64,000 nucleotides of DNA from Symbiodinium microadriaticum (Eukaryota > Sar > Dinophyceae > Suessiales > Symbiodiniaceae), in the NCBI GenBank assembly GCA_001939145.1, contig LSRX01000052.1, positions 1,181,326 to 1,245,325 on the forward strand, in the 5' to 3' direction. Below are positions 60,371 through 64,000 of the stretch, piece after piece. The first letter of the stretch is position 1, and each line of letters opens with the position of its first letter. The position numbers and the translations under genes were made by a program. Below the pieces are notes generated by a model. The model saw nothing but the letters and a program-made list of their open reading frames with translations. It did no database searches and was not told the DNA's origin.

Positions 60371-60859
60371 CCTAAGGGCCTTAGGGCTTTAAGGGTTCAG
60401 GGTTTTAGGGTTTAGGGTTTTAGGGTTTAGGGTTTAGGGTTCAGGGTTTAGGGTTTTAGGGTTTAGGGTTCACGGTTTAGGGTTTGCGGCTTTAGGGTTT
60501 AGGGTTGGTTTAGGGTTTGATGTGATGCTGAGGGATTTTTAGAGTTTGGGCTTTGGGTGTCTCATCTCCTCGTTGGCATGTTGCTATTCCCAATGGACCC
60601 TCATGATATCGTTCGAGTATACTGACTTTAGGGGCTTAGGGTTTAGGGTTCTTCATGACACATAATCTCTAAGCTCAAAGCCCTAGACCCTGAACCCTAG
60701 GCCCTGGCTCTGACTGGGGTGATGCTCAGCACCGGCCTTCGAACTCTGTGAGAAGCCCCGACCTTGCAAATCCTGAGCCCTAAAGCCCAAAAGCCCGTGC
60801 TGCCATGACTGTTGATTCCTCTTCTGATGGTGCCCGGCCTTTATCGACGGCAAGAGCAG
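60371..60859. repeat. TTTAGGG array and spacer
   Basis: 60380-60530 is a dense TTTAGGG array. 60660-60780 is unassigned. Sequence just before 60860 looks coding in more than one frame. Confidence 0.7.
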
Positions 60860-61310
60860 GCCGAAAACGGACGACAAGCCGACGAAGCGTCTTAAGGCTG
60901 AGTTTGCCACCACTGCAGGTCGTGTGTTGCCTGCTGGCATGTCTCTTGTTAACAACACCGGGGCAGGGAACTGTCTGTTCCTTGCTTTGTCCGATGCCTT
61001 GGTTGGGATTGGCCGCTCTAGGCGCACTGCTGCAGAGCTCCGCAATGCGGTGTGCACCCACTTGAGGAAGCATGCCAAAAATTACGAGGGCCTTTGGGCT
61101 GGTGATGCCCCTTCTCCTGACGCAACCCAGATGCGCGATCAAGGCTTCCAGGCCTATGTGCAGCTCGTCTCCAAGGACGGGGCTTGGGGCGGTTCGTTGG
61201 AGCTCTGGGGCTTCGACGCTACTTGTGACATGCCTGTTTACGTGTTTCAACCCGACAAGGGTGAGCGCATCACTGTCTTCAACCGTAATGTGGAAGTCGG
61301 AGAAGCCTGA
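60860..61310 (+). CDS. OTU-like cysteine protease fragment
   Basis: After a basic stretch (RPKTDDKPTKRLKAEFATTA) comes LPAGMSLVNNTGAGNCLFLA, matching the OTU signature around the catalytic Cys (usually Asp-Gly-Asn-Cys-Leu-Phe; here Gly-Ala-Gly-Asn-Cys-Leu-Phe). Then ELRNAVCTHLRKHAKNYEGL, SKDGAWGGSLELWGFDATCD and MPVYVFQPDKGERITVFNRN, matching the WGG-ELxAxA and strand parts of OTU domains. OTU proteases cleave ubiquitin or ubiquitin-like conjugates. The C-terminal His region is not in this exon, so the frame stop at 61310 may lie past a donor (for example GACAAGG/GTGAGC). The long frame on the other strand is a shadow. Confidence 0.6.
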
Positions 61311-61620
61311 AGCCTACCCTAACCCTAGATCCCTATAAACTCTAAGCCCTGAGTCGAAAATTCGAAACCGTACCAGAGCGCTTCCACCGAGACCGCAGTT
61401 TGCGCGGTTTAGGGCGGATGCGCACAGCAAAAGCGGAAGTGTCTCCATCAAAAGCCTTTGGGGCGCAGGCACACAAGGCCACTTGCGATGCGGGTAGTTC
61501 TCTAAACCTTTTTAGGTCCCTAAAATATTCCGGCACCCTTATCAAACAGGACCCTATACACTTAACCCTAAACCCTGAACCCTCAACCCTAAAACCCTCG
61601 CTTGCGATGTTTGGCCGCAG

Positions 61621-61737
61621 GTGTTGGATGCCCGGCTGCTTGACCTGTCCGAGGCGGCGCTGGATTCCTTGTTTTTTCTGATGGGAAGGAAGGGGTTCCC
61701 TAAACAGTCATTGGACCCCAGCACCTTGAGGCCCTGA
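61621..61737 (+). CDS. Exon with stop: VLDARLLDLSEAALDSLFFL
   Basis: It follows TTGGCCGCAG and runs in one frame to TGA at 61735-61737: VLDARLLDLSEAALDSLFFL, then MGRKGFPKQSLDPSTLRP. Strong coding bias. Likely a 3' exon of the OTU-like gene, but phase joining was not established. Confidence 0.5.
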   Translation: MLDARLLDLSEAALDSLFFLMGRKGFPKQSLDPSTLRP

Positions 61738-63017
61738 ACCCTGTGGGTTTGGGGTTTAGGGTTCGGGGTTTAGGGTTTAGGGGTTTAGGGGTTTAGGGGT
61801 TTGGGATTAGGTGGGGGCAGGGTATGTGTTTAGGTTTCAGGGTTGTTGTGATTCATGTTACGGTCACTGTATTTCCACTCCTTTCGCATGGAGAATCCCC
61901 GATGGTGAGCCAGTACATTCTGCCTGGAACCCTGCACTCTAAACCCTAAACCCGCGGTAACCCTTGAACCCTACACTGAAAGTGGCGGTCCCCAAATTTC
62001 TGAACATTGGAGTAAAACCCGAATTGCCCCAGACTGCAAAGCTTATATGCCCTTATCTAGACCCCCCCCCAACTACGCTCCTAATATACCCTAGATACCC
62101 ACTATTCAGGAACAGAAAGGGCTCTATTAAACGGCACTTGGGGTGCTGGTAAGCCCTAAACTCTACACTGATCCTCTTAACCCTATAGCTTGGACCCTCA
62201 CCTGAACCCCAGCCCGTGCCTTATGCCCAAATATGTGACCCATACGACATCGCTCCGCGGTGGTGCCAAAGCTCATATCGGAGTTTCCGAAAATAAGGGC
62301 TACCTGATTTAGAGGTTCTTATACTAAGGATCCTACTATTATTTAGGACCCTCTTTTCGGAAACCCCCAAATGAGCTGGATCCCGGCTTTGGCTTTGAAT
62401 CTGTCGCTGGCATCTTCTTGAAGTACTATGGAAGCCTAAATAGTTACCATTATTATTATTGTTATTTTGTTATTACTATTAATACTACTATTATTATTAT
62501 AACTATACTACTATTATTATAACTATACTATAAAGCGGCCTAAAGCCCTCTACAGTAGCGTCGGCACGACGACAGCCTGGGAAAGTTGCGCCGAGCAAAC
62601 CTGCCCACTAGAATCAATACCCCTAAGAGTCCATGTACTCATATAGTAGATCCTTGTCCCTTAATTGTTTAGGGTTTAGGGTTTAGGGTAAAGTAGCTCC
62701 TATATGGGTACTTTAGGGCCAATGTATATAGTATTTGGGCACATGGACCCTTAGGGTATGTGAGAGGAGTCGCTGGTGGCATGACGACATGAACTCTGCT
62801 CTGAACTGCGACCAAACCACGAACCTTTTGGTTGAATATCTCCACGATAGTCATATGTTCCCTTTTATGACTATTTTTTCAAGTACCCTTCAAATGATAA
62901 TTAGATGATGGCTTTGCCTCGTATCATATTGAATACCAGGTTCTGAAGCCTTCTTCAGTTTCTGCATCATGGGCGATTCCTGTGCTCATCCACTTGGTTT
63001 AGAGTTCAGGAGATGTT
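61738..63017. repeat. Telomere-like repeats, element B copy, TTATTA tract
   Basis: TTTAGGG at 61745-61800. TTATTA/ACTATA tract at 62445-62530. Coding-like plus-strand stretches without firm boundaries are at about 62375-62430 (LDPGFGFESVAGIFLKYYGS), 62560-62600 and 62775-62860 (RWWHDDMNSALNCDQTTNLL). Confidence 0.6.
62620..62756 (+). repeat. Hairpin element B with internal telomere-repeat insertion
   Basis: Ends match the copy at 26943-27053, and the interior TAGCTCCTATATGGGTACTT is shared. Between CCCTTAA and AGTAGCTCC this copy carries about 25 extra bases made of three TTTAGGG units (about 62667-62690), absent from the other copies. Confidence 0.75.
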
Positions 63018-63434
63018 ATGCTTCGTTCTTCAAGCAATTCAGACTTTTTTGTTGAGCTCATTGGTGAGAACACCTGGCAGGTCGATCCAAGATGGACAAC
63101 GACCACCGAAGGTGGGAGCATCGCTTCCAACTATGATGAGTGGCTGGACACTTTGAGCCGTGACCAGCGATAGATTTGTGGTGAGATCACCGTGCACAGC
63201 TACCGGGACGTCGAGTGGAAAGGGCGTGGCGTCTTCGGCAAGGGAGAGGCCATGATCGGACTTGTTCTTCGAGCTGGCCATCACAAGTTGATCGACCCCA
63301 CCAACCGGAACCTTCCCAAAGAATGGAGAAAGGGCCCACGGCACTCTGCCGGGATGTTGGTGCGAGGCAGTGCCGTGCGATTGAGCACTGAACACTTAGC
63401 ACCATTATCCTCTTGGGTTCCTTATTATATTTAA
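63018..63434 (+). pseudogene. Reading frame with one in-frame TAG, possibly OTU-like C-terminal part
   Basis: The frame from the ATG at 63018 to 63434 is open except for TAG at 63171-63173. It reads VELIGENTWQVDPRWTTTTE, SNYDEWLDTLSRDQR, then TAG, then CGEITVHSYRDVEWKGRGVF and IGLVLRAGHHKLIDPTNRNL. GC at third positions is high on both sides of the stop. A Trp codon (TGG) would fit at the stop. The GHHKLI stretch could supply the His of an OTU domain. Alternatively the TAG is the AG of a splice acceptor and the exon starts after it. The minus strand is also open over 63039-63395. Confidence 0.45.
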
Positions 63435-64000
63435 AAAAGTAAATGTACCCTGTTCTAGATATATAAGGCCCCTACATTTCCTTCCAGTGGCTCCTCTACA
63501 AGAGGTTTATAGGACCCTAATCTTAGTGCTTTCGCTTCCAGATCCCACAGGAAGTTAACCCCGAAACCTACAACCCTGAACCCTTTAAGTATCTCTGCTT
63601 CAGTCGATTTAGAGGGTGTAGGAGAGTTAACACTAGCATTGATACGCCCTTCTAGTTCCTAACGACCATTACGTATAGCCCAGCATACCCATATCTACCC
63701 GAAAGCCCTAGTATAAAAAACCTAAGCCTTCTAAAGCGCCCAAAACACCAACTGTAGAACCCTGCAAGATCCCTTAGCACTTTAAGTTAAAGGAACCTTA
63801 TAGTCAATCCTTAATCAGTGATAGGTCACCTCGAAGTCGCCGCTGTTTCCGGAGTTCTGGGGCAGCTTGCAGCCTCTTGTCATGACTGTGGTTTAGGGTT
63901 TGGGGTTTAAGGGTTTAGGGGTTTAAGGGTTTAGGGGTTTAGGGTTTAGGGCTTTTAGGGTTTAGGGTTTAGGGGTTTAGGGTCATGACTGCGGTTGCAG
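63435..64000. repeat. Spacer and terminal TTTAGGG array
   Basis: 63415-63475 resembles the recurrent GGTTCCTTATTATA...AAGGCCCCTA element. 63890-63985 is a TTTAGGG array. A plus-strand coding-like stretch at about 63830-63885 reads EVAAVSGVLGQLAASCHDCG. Confidence 0.7.

Noticed and set aside
60780-61250. Minus-strand 156-codon frame
   Set aside because: Antisense of the OTU-like exon, which carries a recognisable signature on the plus strand.
63039-63395. Minus-strand 118-codon frame
   Set aside because: The plus-strand frame has better codon bias and a plausible domain tail, despite one TAG. Kept only as an alternative.
1-64000. Dinoflagellate spliced-leader relics, tRNA, rRNA or CRISPR arrays
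   Set aside because: I looked for the leader-like core and for RNA gene hallmarks and direct-repeat/spacer arrays and saw none; a covariance-model scan would be needed to exclude small RNA genes.

Overview
This window looks like nuclear DNA of a dinoflagellate, most like the Symbiodiniaceae. Plant/alga-type telomere repeats (TTTAGGG/CCCTAAA, mostly degenerate) fill most non-coding DNA outside 7-26 kb. Genes are split into many short exons. Several introns seem to use GC or GA donors as well as GT. A very long LINE-type retrotransposon is present. There are no bacterial-type operons, and I saw no rRNA, tRNA or CRISPR array. Three runs of N (15534-15568, 26197-26431, 47421-47518) are assembly gaps.

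Layout: 1-7 kb is telomere-like repeat and microsatellite DNA with scattered possible exons. From about 25.1 kb down to 7.39 kb on the minus strand there is one very long multi-exon gene (M1). Its product would carry acidic and Lys-Gly-rich low-complexity parts, a region resembling a SAM-dependent (cytosine-5-like) methyltransferase, and a 490-residue exon of unknown function. Its introns are poor in telomere repeats but rich in GCATGC. From 26.8 to 46.04 kb on the plus strand, small exons (37-178 nt) mostly join in one reading phase across introns largely made of CCCTAAA-type repeats (gene P1, coiled-coil-like, function unknown). An 11.4-kb LINE (about 31.65-43.4 kb) lies in one P1 intron, in the same orientation. 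From about 59.2 kb down to 53 kb on the minus strand, a second chain of small phase-compatible exons (gene M2) has no recognisable function. At 60.86-61.74 kb a plus-strand OTU-like cysteine protease fragment appears, and at 63.0-63.43 kb a plus-strand reading frame is cut by one in-frame TAG.

The LINE encodes a 464-residue coiled-coil ORF1. A long polyprotein follows in three reading-frame segments. It holds two diverged copies of an unknown module, then RNase H, an apurinic-type endonuclease, reverse transcriptase and C2H2-like zinc fingers. RNase H ahead of the endonuclease and RT is an unusual order. Two apparent frameshifts (about 36.39 and 41.09 kb) mean this copy is probably not intact unless frameshifting is programmed or the assembly is wrong.

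Exon boundaries were worked out by hand from reading phase, amino-acid composition and splice signals. No transcript, alignment or database search was available. Where I say a stretch resembles a dinoflagellate family, that is recollection, not a search result.
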